Shown piece after piece: positions 7,103-15,800 of a DNA stretch of 62,592 nucleotides. Each line of letters begins with the position of its first letter. Positions within the stretch are counted from its first letter, which is position 1. The notes under the pieces are model-generated. The model ran no database searches. It had not been told where the DNA came from and saw only the letters and a list, made by a program, of their open reading frames with translations. The stretch comes from Alistipes sp. UBA934 (lineage in GTDB: Bacteria; Bacteroidota; Bacteroidia; Bacteroidales; Rikenellaceae): NCBI GenBank assembly GCA_002293535.1, contig DBDK01000006.1:1-62592 (forward strand), read 5' to 3'. Made by a program: the position numbers and the translations under genes.

Positions 7103-8644
7103 TTACTTAGCGTAGCTTACTGCTCTTGTTTCGCGAATTACCGTAATTTTCACCTGACCCGGATAGGTCATTTCTTCCTGAATTTTCTTGGCTATGTCGT
7201 GGGCCAACTGGTCGCTCTGGGCGTCATCCAGCTTGTCGGCACCGACGATAACACGCAATTCCCTGCCTGCCTGAATAGCGTAGGTTTTCATTACGCCCGG
7301 ATACTCCATTGCAATGTCCTCCATCTCCTTGAGCCTCTTGATGTAGGACTCCACAACTTCGCGACGGGCTCCGGGACGGGCTCCCGAAATGGCGTCACAC
7401 ACCTGCACGATTGGCGCGATTAGCGAGGTCATCTCTATCTCGTCGTGGTGAGCACCAATAGCATTGGCGATCTCCGGCCGCTCCTTGTACTTTTCGGCCA
7501 GTTGCATACCTATCAGAGCGTGAGGAAGTTCGGGTTGATCGTCGGGCACTTTTCCTATATCGTGCAAGAGGCCCGCACGGCGCGCTGTTTTTGCATTTAA
7601 CCCCAGTTCGGCGGCCATAGTTCCGCAAAGGTTGGCTGTCTCTCTGGCGTGTTGCAGCAGGTTTTGGCCGTACGAGGAGCGGTATTTCATCTTCCCGATA
7701 AGGCGGATCAGCTCCGGATGCAAATTATGGATTCCAAGGTCGATTGCCGTGCGCTTGCCCACTTCGACAATCTCCTCTTCGATCTGTTTTTCGACCTTCC
7801 CCACCACCTCCTCTATACGCGCGGGGTGGATACGGCCGTCAGTAACCAATTGATGTAGAGCTAATCTTGCTATTTCACGACGCACCGGATCGAAACCCGA
7901 AAGGATGATCGCTTCGGGGGTATCATCTACAATTATTTCGACTCCAGTGGCGGCTTCCAGCGCGCGGATATTGCGTCCTTCGCGGCCGATTATGCGCCCC
8001 TTTACTTCGTCGCTGTCAATATTGAACACTGTCACCGAGTTTTCGATAGCGGTCTCTGTAGCAACTCTTTGGATTGATTGTACCACAATTTTTTTGGCCT
8101 CCTTGGTGGCTGTCATCTTGGCCTCTTCGAGCGTTTCCGACACATAAGCCGCGGCATCGGCAGAGGCCTCTGCCTTCATATTTTCGACCAGAATATTTTT
8201 GGCCTCTTCAGCACTCATTCCTCCGATCTGCTCCAAACGCGTGTTTTGCTCTTTTATGACCGCGGCCAGCTCCTCTTTCTTCTTGTCCAGCGAAGCCATC
8301 TGGCTCGCCACCTTCTCCTTAAGTCCTTCTGCTTCACGAGTTTTGTTTTCCAGGTCGCGTTGTTTCCCTTCGAGCGAGTTCTCCATTTGTTTTATGCGTT
8401 GTTCGCTTTGGGCTACCTTTTGATTGCGTTCGTTCACTGCACGGTCGTGCTCACTTTTGAGTTGAATGAACTTTTCTTTGGCTTGTAGGATTTTCTCTTT
8501 TTTGATCATTTCACCCTCTGCTTCGGCCTCTTTGAGGATGGACGTACGGCGATTTTTCGTGCCGCTGCCCATTAGATAGACCGACAATCCACACGACACT
8601 GCTGCTGCCCCCAGGGCGATGACTATTGTTGTTATTATGCTCAT
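7103..8644 (-). CDS. rny: Ribonuclease Y (513 aa)
   Basis: Membrane-anchored endoribonuclease that starts mRNA decay. An N-terminal transmembrane helix (residues about 4-25) is followed by a long charged coiled coil (about 30-200). A KH domain follows with GRIIGREGRNIRALEAATG, then an HD domain with the metal-binding LLHDIGKV and later HHDEIE. Length is normal. It lies downstream of zapB-zapA and the 6S-like region on the same strand. Confidence 0.97.
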   Translation of the reverse strand: MSIITTIVIALGAAAVSCGLSVYLMGSGTKNRRTSILKEAEAEGEMIKKEKILQAKEKFIQLKSEHDRAVNERNQKVAQSEQRIKQMENSLEGKQRDLENKTREAEGLKEKVASQMASLDKKKEELAAVIKEQNTRLEQIGGMSAEEAKNILVENMKAEASADAAAYVSETLEEAKMTATKEAKKIVVQSIQRVATETAIENSVTVFNIDSDEVKGRIIGREGRNIRALEAATGVEIIVDDTPEAIILSGFDPVRREIARLALHQLVTDGRIHPARIEEVVGKVEKQIEEEIVEVGKRTAIDLGIHNLHPELIRLIGKMKYRSSYGQNLLQHARETANLCGTMAAELGLNAKTARRAGLLHDIGKVPDDQPELPHALIGMQLAEKYKERPEIANAIGAHHDEIEMTSLIAPIVQVCDAISGARPGARREVVESYIKRLKEMEDIAMEYPGVMKTYAIQAGRELRVIVGADKLDDAQSDQLAHDIAKKIQEEMTYPGQVKITVIRETRAVSYAK

Positions 8645-8667
8645 TTCGTTAGTTTTTAGTGGGTTTC

Positions 8668-8709
8668 AAAAAATCGCCGTCAGCGTTCCGGCCGCCGTGG
8701 CCGTTGCCA
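8668..8709 (-). repeat. Interspersed palindromic repeat, copy B (long form)
   Basis: On the minus strand it reads TGGCAACGGCCACGGCG, then GCCGGAACGCTGACGGCGAT and a T-run. It lies between the 3' end of the 6S-like RNA and the rny start codon. It matches copy A over both halves. Confidence 0.75.
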
Positions 8710-8713
8710 TAAA

Positions 8714-8871
8714 ACCCGCGATCCCTCTTTTGTTTGACGAATCTCTCAACGCGTCATTCCCAAGGCCCGCTTCCCGCGTCGAGCTTCCGGAATTTTGGCT
8801 TGCTCTGTTCGGTCAGACTTGCACCCTGATTTAGAAAATGTTAGTTTCGCAAAGCTTAAGGAATCGCGGGT
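8714..8871 (-). ncRNA. ssrS: Candidate 6S RNA downstream of zapA
   Basis: This 236-bp gap in a compact operon folds as a long rod on the minus strand. A 12-bp closing stem (8860-8871 with 8714-8725, one G:U) is followed by a small 6x7 internal loop. A second 8-bp stem with one bulge (8846-8853 with 8733-8741) comes next, then a large unpaired central region and an apical hairpin. A T-run (complement of 8711-8714) follows the closing stem. A rod with a central bubble right after zapA is the 6S RNA arrangement known from Proteobacteria. The call rests on fold and synteny, not on a primary-sequence match. Confidence 0.6.
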
Positions 8872-8880
8872 AAGATATTT

Positions 8881-9171
8881 TCAAGAACCTGTGTTATCTA
8901 AATATTCATTAATTTGTTTTTCTATCATTGCCAGTCTCTGGGCCTCTTCACTTGGCGAATGGCCCATCTTCAGTTCCACGTTTTCCATCGCCAGTGTGAG
9001 AGCTGCCAGCGCCAGCTGGTCTTTTGGCAGCAGGGCAGGGTGGGCGTTTGCCAAAAAGAGCTTGTTCACCTCTCTCTCGGCGTGCCTGTAGAGCTCCTCA
9101 TCGGCGGCGTCTATGTCCGGAAAGGGGTAACTCGTTCCGGCAATCTTCAGTGTTATGGACAGTTTAGCCAT
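8881..9171 (-). CDS. zapA: Cell division protein ZapA (96 aa)
   Basis: Starts with the ZapA globular head (KLSITLKIAGTSYPF), followed by a long helix (DEELYRHAEREVNKLF) and a C-terminal coiled coil (LALAALTLAMENVELK...). It binds FtsZ and bundles filaments at midcell. It overlaps the end of the ZapB-like gene by 8 bp, so the pair is translationally coupled. The 6S-like RNA and rny follow. Confidence 0.93.
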   Translation of the reverse strand: MAKLSITLKIAGTSYPFPDIDAADEELYRHAEREVNKLFLANAHPALLPKDQLALAALTLAMENVELKMGHSPSEEAQRLAMIEKQINEYLDNTGS

Positions 9172-9427
9172 TCAACAATCCTATACATATATCGACCTCT
9201 CGAATCAAGCGATCGACTTTCGCCGTGTCTCCGAAACCTTGTGCCAAATCTTTAACTGTCAGCCGTTTTTGCGCCTCGTTCAGCTCATCCGTCAGCCGTT
9301 CGTTGTCTTCTTTCAGCCTCTGGGTTCTTGTTGAGAGTCGCTCATTCTCCCCCTTCAGACGCCGATTTTCTCCTATCAGCTTCTGCACCCCACGTTCCAC
9401 ACTATCCAAAATGACCTTAGCAGACAT
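9164..9427 (-). CDS. ZapB-like coiled-coil protein (87 aa)
   Basis: The central part (about residues 17-60) is a continuous heptad coiled coil (IGENRRLKGENERLSTRTQRL...DELNEAQKRL), with a short C-terminal segment ending REVDICIGLLNG. Size, composition and tight coupling to zapA suggest a ZapB-type division-ring partner, though coiled coils are poor evidence of homology by themselves. The ATG is 7 nt downstream of a consensus -7 box. Confidence 0.75.
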   Translation of the reverse strand: MSAKVILDSVERGVQKLIGENRRLKGENERLSTRTQRLKEDNERLTDELNEAQKRLTVKDLAQGFGDTAKVDRLIREVDICIGLLNG

Positions 9428-9434
9428 AACCTCA

Positions 9435-9465
9435 CAAAGGTAGGAAAAAAATCAGCAGTTACAAA
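9435..9465 (-). promoter_or_regulatory. Promoter of the zapB-zapA-6S-rny-rnhA unit
   Basis: On the minus strand TTTG (complement of 9462-9465) and TACCTTTG (complement of 9435-9442) are spaced by 19 nt, the Bacteroidota consensus. It lies at the very end of rimO and starts a nearly leaderless transcript for the coiled-coil gene. Confidence 0.8.
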
Positions 9466-10768
9466 TTTTTTCGGCCATCAGATCGTATTCTGCAGAGCCA
9501 GTGATCTTTACATCTATAAAACTGCCCGGAACCAGAGATTCTTGCGTCTCGACGAGAATTTCCGTATCCACCTCCGGCGAGTCCCATTGCGAGCGGCATA
9601 TCCAATATTCGCCATCCTGCCGATCGACTATCACTCGTTCCGTTTTGCCAACCCGTAGGGCATTGAGGGAGGCGCTTATTTCCGCTTGCGCTTCCATAAG
9701 TCGCTCCACACGAGATAGTTTTGCCTCCTCAGGTACATCGTCTTCCAGTTTGTCTCCCGAATATGTCCCTTCTTCGGCGGAGTATGGGAAGACTCCCAGT
9801 CGCTCGAATCTCACCTCGCGCACGAATGCCAACAGCTCTTCGAAATCCTCTTCGGTTTCGCCCGGATAGCCTGTAAGCATCGTTGTTCGCAGGGCCAGAC
9901 CCGGAATTTCGGCACGTAGCTTGGCCACTAACTCGCGCGTTCCTGCAGCTCCCAGACCTCGCTTCATCGAGCGCAGTTGGCTGTCTGAGATATGTTGCAA
10001 GGGAATGTCGATATATTTGCAGATCTTTGGCTCAGTGCGCATTACATCCACAACATCTTGCGGAAAACCAGCCGGATAAGCGTAATGGAGTCTTATCCAT
10101 TCTATGCCCTCGATCGCTGCGAGTCGCTGCAAAAGTTCCGCAAGGCGCCTTTCGCCATAGAGGTCGAGCCCGTAATAAGTAGTATCTTGAGCAATGACGA
10201 TCAGCTCTTTGACTCCCTGTGCTGCAAGCTCTTTTGTTTCTGCGATCAATTCTTCCATCGGTACCGATATATGTGGCCCACGGATCAACGGAATGGCACA
10301 AAACCCGCACCTGCGGTCACATCCTTCAGAGATTTTGAGGTATGCGTAATGAGGCGGGGTCGATAGTATGCGTTTAGGCGATTTTGCGTTCTGCGTAGCC
10401 CAATCCGCCGTGGCCGTTGCCACCTCCGCCGTGATCTCCTCCATCCCGCGCGCCCCGAAAAAACCATCTACTTCCGGAATCTCGGCTTTCAGTTGATCTG
10501 CATAACGCTCGGACAAACAGCCTATCACGTAGAGTCTGTCGATCTCGCCCCTCGTCTTGGCCGCTGCAAATTCGAGGATCGTGTCGATACTTTCCTGTTT
10601 GGCATCGCCGATAAAACCACAGGTGTTTATCACGACCACTTGCGCGTCAGTCGAGTTGCTGTCGAACATCACGTCGCATCCTGCCGCCTTGCAACGCGCT
10701 GCCAGATGCTCCGAATCGACCAGATTCTTCGAACAACCCAATGTCACGATGTTTAGCGTGGGCTTCAT
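9452..10768 (-). CDS. rimO: Ribosomal protein S12 methylthiotransferase RimO (438 aa)
   Basis: Radical SAM enzyme that methylthiolates the conserved Asp of S12. An N-terminal UPF0004 domain (KPTLNIVTLGCSKNLVDSE; Cys ligands for the second cluster, also NTCGFIGDAKQES) is followed by the radical SAM core with CDRRCGFC and a C-terminal TRAM domain. The ATG at 10768 gives the normal N terminus; the frame upstream runs into ftsY. The interdomain linker contains a repeat half-element (10405-10423) encoding an Ala/Thr-rich stretch. It follows ftsY after 22 bp. Confidence 0.96.
   Translation of the reverse strand: MKPTLNIVTLGCSKNLVDSEHLAARCKAAGCDVMFDSNSTDAQVVVINTCGFIGDAKQESIDTILEFAAAKTRGEIDRLYVIGCLSERYADQLKAEIPEVDGFFGARGMEEITAEVATATADWATQNAKSPKRILSTPPHYAYLKISEGCDRRCGFCAIPLIRGPHISVPMEELIAETKELAAQGVKELIVIAQDTTYYGLDLYGERRLAELLQRLAAIEGIEWIRLHYAYPAGFPQDVVDVMRTEPKICKYIDIPLQHISDSQLRSMKRGLGAAGTRELVAKLRAEIPGLALRTTMLTGYPGETEEDFEELLAFVREVRFERLGVFPYSAEEGTYSGDKLEDDVPEEAKLSRVERLMEAQAEISASLNALRVGKTERVIVDRQDGEYWICRSQWDSPEVDTEILVETQESLVPGSFIDVKITGSAEYDLMAEKICNC
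10405..10423 (-). repeat. First-half repeat element inside rimO
   Basis: The minus strand reads GTGGCAACGGCCACGGCGG, identical to the first half of intergenic copy B. It encodes part of the Val-Ala-Thr-Ala-Thr-Ala linker of RimO. The core GTGGCAACGGCCAC also occurs in ftsY. Confidence 0.6.
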
Positions 10769-10790
10769 AAATCGCTGCCGGCGTTCCGGC
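10769..10790 (-). repeat. Interspersed palindromic repeat, copy C (short form)
   Basis: On the minus strand GCCGGAACGCCGGCAGCGAT follows the ftsY stop codon directly and runs up to the rimO ATG, so it fills the whole 22-bp gap between the genes. It is identical to copy D over 21 bases. Confidence 0.8.
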
Positions 10791-11807
10791 TTAAGCAAAG
10801 AGCGCATCGACAAACTGGCGTCGGTCAAAAATTTGCAGATCGTCGATGCCTTCGCCCACACCGATATATCGCACCGGAACGTGGAAACGCTCACTGATAC
10901 CGATTACTACGCCGCCCTTTGCCGTACCATCTAACTTAGTAATAGCCAACGAATTGACTGATGTTGCGGCGGTGAATTGTTTTGCTTGTTCAAAGGCGTT
11001 TTGGCCCGTGCTTCCGTCCAATACAAGCATCACTTCGTGCGGTGCATCCGCAATCACCTTAGCCATCACATTGCGAATTTTGGTGAGTTCGTTCATCAGC
11101 CCCACCTTGTTATGTAGCCTTCCTGCAGTGTCGATTATCACCACGTCGGCGTCGTTTGCTACGGCCGAACGTAGCGTATCGAACGCTACCGATGCCGGAT
11201 CGGAACCCATTTGTTGTTTAACCAAAGTCGCTCCCGCTCTGTCGGCCCACACTTGCAGCTGATCTATAGCCGCCGCCCTAAATGTGTCCGCTGCACCGAT
11301 GTAAACCTTTTTTCCTGTCCTCACGAGTTGCGCCGCCAGCTTTCCTATGGTTGTCGTCTTGCCCACTCCGTTCACTCCCACGACCATCAGAACATAGGGT
11401 TCGCTGTCACGAGGTGCGATTCCGAACTCCTGCTGCCGGCTCTCGTTCTCCTGTAAAAGCCCTGCTATTTCATCGCGAAGAATCCCTTGCAATTCGCTGG
11501 CGTTCATAAATTTATCGCGTTTGACCCGCTCTTCTATCCGACGGATTATCTCCACGGTAGTTTCAACCCCCACGTCGGCACTTATGAGTATCTCTTCCAG
11601 TTCGTCGAGCATCTCTTCATCGACCTTCGAGTGGCCTGCAACAGCCCTCGATAGTCTTGAAAAAAGTCCTTGACGCGTCTTTTCGAGCCCGGCGTCCAAG
11701 GTTTTGCGTTGTTGATCTTGGGCGATAACCTGCTCGGCCTCACCGGCTGCCCCCGACTCTCTGTGGCCGTTGCCACCTTTCTTTTTGAAAATATCGAATA
11801 ATGGCAT
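10791..11807 (-). CDS. ftsY: Signal recognition particle receptor FtsY (338 aa)
   Basis: SRP-dependent targeting GTPase at the inner membrane. After a short N-terminal helix (MPLFDIFKKK) and a variable linker comes the NG domain: the four-helix N part, then G1 VNGVGKTTTIGKLA, the SRP-GTPase insertion box (DTFRAAAIDQL), G3 DTAGR, and G4 TKLD. The C-terminal helix is present. The linker residues GGNGHRESG are encoded by a repeat half-element. There is no long acidic A domain. Confidence 0.96.
   Translation of the reverse strand: MPLFDIFKKKGGNGHRESGAAGEAEQVIAQDQQRKTLDAGLEKTRQGLFSRLSRAVAGHSKVDEEMLDELEEILISADVGVETTVEIIRRIEERVKRDKFMNASELQGILRDEIAGLLQENESRQQEFGIAPRDSEPYVLMVVGVNGVGKTTTIGKLAAQLVRTGKKVYIGAADTFRAAAIDQLQVWADRAGATLVKQQMGSDPASVAFDTLRSAVANDADVVIIDTAGRLHNKVGLMNELTKIRNVMAKVIADAPHEVMLVLDGSTGQNAFEQAKQFTAATSVNSLAITKLDGTAKGGVVIGISERFHVPVRYIGVGEGIDDLQIFDRRQFVDALFA
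11763..11776 (-). repeat. First-half repeat element inside ftsY
   Basis: GTGGCAACGGCCAC, a 14-bp near-palindrome shared exactly with rimO (10405-10423) and copy B. It lies in the variable N-terminal linker of FtsY. Confidence 0.55.
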
Positions 11808-11843
11808 ATTTTATGCTATTTTTGCTTGAACAAATTTATTATG

Positions 11844-11851
11844 CAAAGGTA
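11844..11851 (-). promoter_or_regulatory. -7 box upstream of ftsY
   Basis: The minus strand reads TACCTTTG (complement of 11844-11851). A CTTG (complement of 11872-11875) sits 20 nt upstream as an imperfect -33 element. The ftsY ATG is 36 nt downstream. Confidence 0.65.
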
Positions 11852-11934
11852 GTGAAAGCCGAGAGGAAACGCAAGCAAGCTTGCAGTTTTCCGAGGCGTA
11901 TCCTACTCTAAGACGAAGTCAAAGTTAGCGATAA

Positions 11935-12873
11935 ATGGATAAAGAGAAAAATAAAAAAGCGAAAGAGCACGCGCTGGTGGTCACGTCGTGGATTAGTGTA
12001 GTTGGCAATGCACTGCTTTCTGGCGTAAAAATTGCTGCAGGACTTTTTGCAGGATCTATGGCTGTGCTGGGTGACGGCATCGACTCGGCTGCCGATGTTG
12101 TGGTGTCACTCGTTATGCTGGTTGCGGCCTACATTATTCGTCGTCCGCCTTCGAGGCAGTATCCGTTCGGCTTGGACAAGGCGGAGAGTGTCGCCACGCT
12201 GGTGTTGTCGCTGGTGATTTTTTATGCCGGCATTCAGATGCTCGTCACCTCTTTAGGGGCGATGGTTTCGGGCGAAGAACGTCCGTTGCCTGGTACTATC
12301 GCGTTGTGGGTCACTGTGTTGTCTATTGGCGGTAAGTTGGCATTGTCGTGGTATCAGTTCCGCGTTGGGCGTCGTGTCGATAGTGAGATGATCGTTGCCA
12401 ACGCTAAAAATATGCGCAACGACGTATTGATTTCTGCAGGTGTTTTGGTGGGATTGTTCTTTACTTACGTTTTGCGACTGCCGATTTTAGACTCGATAAC
12501 GGGGTGTGTAATAGCACTTTTCATTATCAAGACCGCGATCGAGATATTCCTCGAATCGAGTGTCGAGCTTGTGGATGGGGTGAAGGACGACACTATATAT
12601 CGCCGGATTTTCGAGGCCGTATTGTCTGTTTCCGAGACGCTCAATCCCCACCACCTCCGCCTGCGCCTCATCGGAGGTAAGTATATGATCGACTTGGACA
12701 TAGAGGTCGAGGGGAAGATGACCGTTGCCGAAGCGCACGATATTGCCGATCGCGTCGAAGAGAGTATTTGCCGGTCGGTAGAAAATGTGTATGATATTGA
12801 GGTTCACATCGAACCACAGGGAGCACACCACGCGGCCGAGCCGTTTGGCGTGACACCTGAAATGATAGAGTGA
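11935..12873 (+). CDS. Cation diffusion facilitator family transporter (312 aa)
   Basis: Proton-coupled efflux of divalent metal (Zn, Fe or Mn) across the inner membrane. Six hydrophobic segments are visible. Metal-site motifs are DGIDSAADVV on TM2 (Asp ligands in place of the usual HSxxD) and NDVLISAGV on TM5, and the PFGLDKAESVATLVL segment is typical of CDFs. A cytoplasmic C-terminal domain with HHLRLRLIGGKYMIDLDIEV follows. The TM2 and TM5 Asp-rich ligands suggest Fe/Mn rather than Zn, an inference. Its stop overlaps the tamB start (GTGA). Confidence 0.9.
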   Translation: MDKEKNKKAKEHALVVTSWISVVGNALLSGVKIAAGLFAGSMAVLGDGIDSAADVVVSLVMLVAAYIIRRPPSRQYPFGLDKAESVATLVLSLVIFYAGIQMLVTSLGAMVSGEERPLPGTIALWVTVLSIGGKLALSWYQFRVGRRVDSEMIVANAKNMRNDVLISAGVLVGLFFTYVLRLPILDSITGCVIALFIIKTAIEIFLESSVELVDGVKDDTIYRRIFEAVLSVSETLNPHHLRLRLIGGKYMIDLDIEVEGKMTVAEAHDIADRVEESICRSVENVYDIEVHIEPQGAHHAAEPFGVTPEMIE

Positions 12874-15800
12874 AAGTCTTTCGCACCATAGCCAGGATCG
12901 TTGGTTGGACGCTTTTTAGTGTGCTCGCGTTGGTTGTATGTGTATGTTTGTTGGCCTACTTTCCTCCTGTTCAACAATTCGCAGTCGATAAGGCGTCGGA
13001 GATTCTGGCCGAGAAAACCGGAATGCACGTTTCTGTCGAGCGTTTTCGAATTCGTTTTCCTCTCGGGGTTTCTCTGCGCGGCACCGAGGTCGTGATGCCT
13101 TCCGGGGACACATTGGCGCGAATAGACAGGCTGCGTACGAATGTTTCCGCGAGCTTCCGACGCTTTAAAAATCACGATGTTATGGTTCGGCGCGTGGTGC
13201 TGGACGGGGCTGATATCCGCTTGGGGCCGTTGATGGCCGACACCACTCTTTTTGCTCCCAAGGCCTCCAAGGACACTTTGCCTACAGCCTTCCCGTGGAC
13301 GATAGAGGTGCGCCGATTGGAGATTTCGCGCAGTCGTGTTTCGCTCCCTTCACCCGATCTTCAGGTCGATAGTTTGCAGATTTCCGCACGTAACATTACC
13401 TATGCCGGCAGCGATATTTCTGCAAGCTTGCGGCGGTTAGCGCTTTCCGAGCGTGTTTCGGGGATTCAGGTAAAGAGTGGCAGTGGCGATTTCGCGATGA
13501 CCGCCACCGATTTTTCGCTTTCCGATTTTTCACTTGCCACTGCCGCTTCGCACATCGAGGCGGACGCTAAGGTTGGTTCAGGCATCACTAATCTGGATTC
13601 GCAAACTCCTGTAACCCTGTCTGTTTCGGGCGAGATAGCGGCGGACGAGGTAATGCATTTTGCTCCTCTTCCGCCTAACATTGCAGGAGCGCTCCACTCC
13701 CAAACATTAATTCTTGCCACCACGCTCGACGGCACGTTGAACGACATCACGATCGAGCACCTGGCTGCCACGATGCTTGGCAAAATCGACCTCACGGCCA
13801 GCGGCAAGGTGCGTTCGGTGACCGCTCCGGCCAACATTTCCGGTAATGTTTCGCTGGATGCACAGCTTACCGATCTCGATTTCGCCAAGGCCTTTTTACC
13901 CGACACGATGCTCCAAAAACGCATTGCTTTTCCTCACCGGATGAAACTCGAAACCACCGCTGATTTCTCCCCCGAAAAGTATGATGTTAGGGAATTTACG
14001 CTTACTGCCGATGCAGGTGAACTCGATGTGAAAGGCAGCCTCGGTCTTCGCGAAAAAACCTACGATGTACAAATCAGGTTCACAGATTTTCCTTTCGGCG
14101 AGTTTCTTCCGCGCGACTCTTTGGGCGACGTGACCCTTTCGCTGGCGGCTCGTGGGCGCGGTTTCGATCCGTTCGGCGGGATGGCTGCGTGGGTTCGGCT
14201 CGGCGTTGCGCACCTTGTTTACAAGAACACCGATTATCACGATGTGAGGTTGGCGGCGGGGCTTGCGCGGGGCAGGTTCGACTTGCGTGCTTCGTCGGCT
14301 AATCAGATGCTTGATTTTCAGACTACTATGAAGGGCACTCTGGACGGTAATATGGCCCAAAGACGTTACAACGTCACAGCCGAGATTGCCGAGACTTTCG
14401 TTCGGGTAGATTCGACGCTCTATCATATCGACTCGACGGCTGTGCGGTTCGCTTCCGATCCGACCCGAACTTCCGCCGGTATCCGCACCGGCGACCTTGC
14501 GCTGGATCTCACTTCTCCTTTGGCTCTCGATTCGCTCATCCGGGGTGCTACCGGTACGGGTAAGGAGATACAACGTCAGCTTCGCGCTCGCCACTTTAGT
14601 GCCGACTCTCTTCAGAGCGCATTCCCGAGTGTTCAGCTCACGGCGAGCGCCGGAAGGGTCAATCTGTTGCGCGAGATAGTGATGCTCAGGGGTTTCGATT
14701 TCCGCTCACTTTCGGCAGACGTTTCCACTATCGCCGGTGCACCGTTCAGTATAGATGCAAGTGTGCTTGGACTCAGCACTGGGAAATTTACGCTTGACAC
14801 GCTCAATTTCTTCGCTCATCGTAATGCGAACCAACTCGATTATGATCTCCGCGTAGCCAATCGTCCCGGAAATAACGATCATCTTGGTCTGATAGAGGTA
14901 TCAGGTAGTGCTGGAGGTAACACTTTGAGCGTGAATGTCCAGCAACGCAATCGTAGCGACAGCATCGGCTTCCGTTTCGGCGTTCAGGCCTCACTGGCCG
15001 GCAAAACGTTGCACGCAGATATGACGCCCAATAATCCGATTTTTGCCTACGAACCGTGGAGCGTCGGAAGTGGGAGTGGTGTTGGTGGCGGTGACTGGGT
15101 GGAGTGGGATATGGATGGGGCGATGCGCGCCGATCTCCACCTCACGGGGCCTACGACCACCGAATATGTTAATCTTAGCTCTGCCTCGTTGCCCGATATT
15201 CCGAACGGTGCACTTGCACTCACGATGGAGGGGCTCGATCTGGGCTCGCTGCTCGACCTGCTGCCTGCGCCGCCGCCTCTCGGAGGTAAACTGTTGAGCG
15301 ACATTACTTTCGGTTTCAACAAAGGTATTATTGCTGCTAAGGGTGCGCTTGGCGTGGCTGATTTTAGCTATCACGAGCGTCGTGTGGCCAATGTGGATGC
15401 TGACATCGATTTCCAGTCCGACTCGCGCGGGCGGATGATTCTTGACGCCGGCGTGAAACTGGAGGACAAAACCGCTCTAACTGCGAAAGGATATTACACG
15501 ACTCAAGCAATGGATTTCGCCATTCAGATCCCGGATTTGCCGCTGTCGCTCGCCGATGGATTCGTTCCGTCCGAAACCGCCACTCTCACAGGTAATTTCA
15601 ATGGTAATCTGCACGTTACGGGTATACCGGCTGATCCGACTCTTAGTGGCGACGTGGGCTTTACTGACGGTATAGCTGATGTGTTGATGACCGGAACGAT
15701 GCTGAAAATCTCGCCCGATCGCATCACCATTGCTAACGGTCGCGCGGCGCTGAACGGCTTTGGGATCGTCGCTCCGAATAATCAAAAACTCGCTCTCACG

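Noticed and set aside
12228..12240. Possible further repeat copy (GCCGGCATT) in the CDF gene
   Set aside because: It encodes ordinary conserved residues and lacks the rest of the core.
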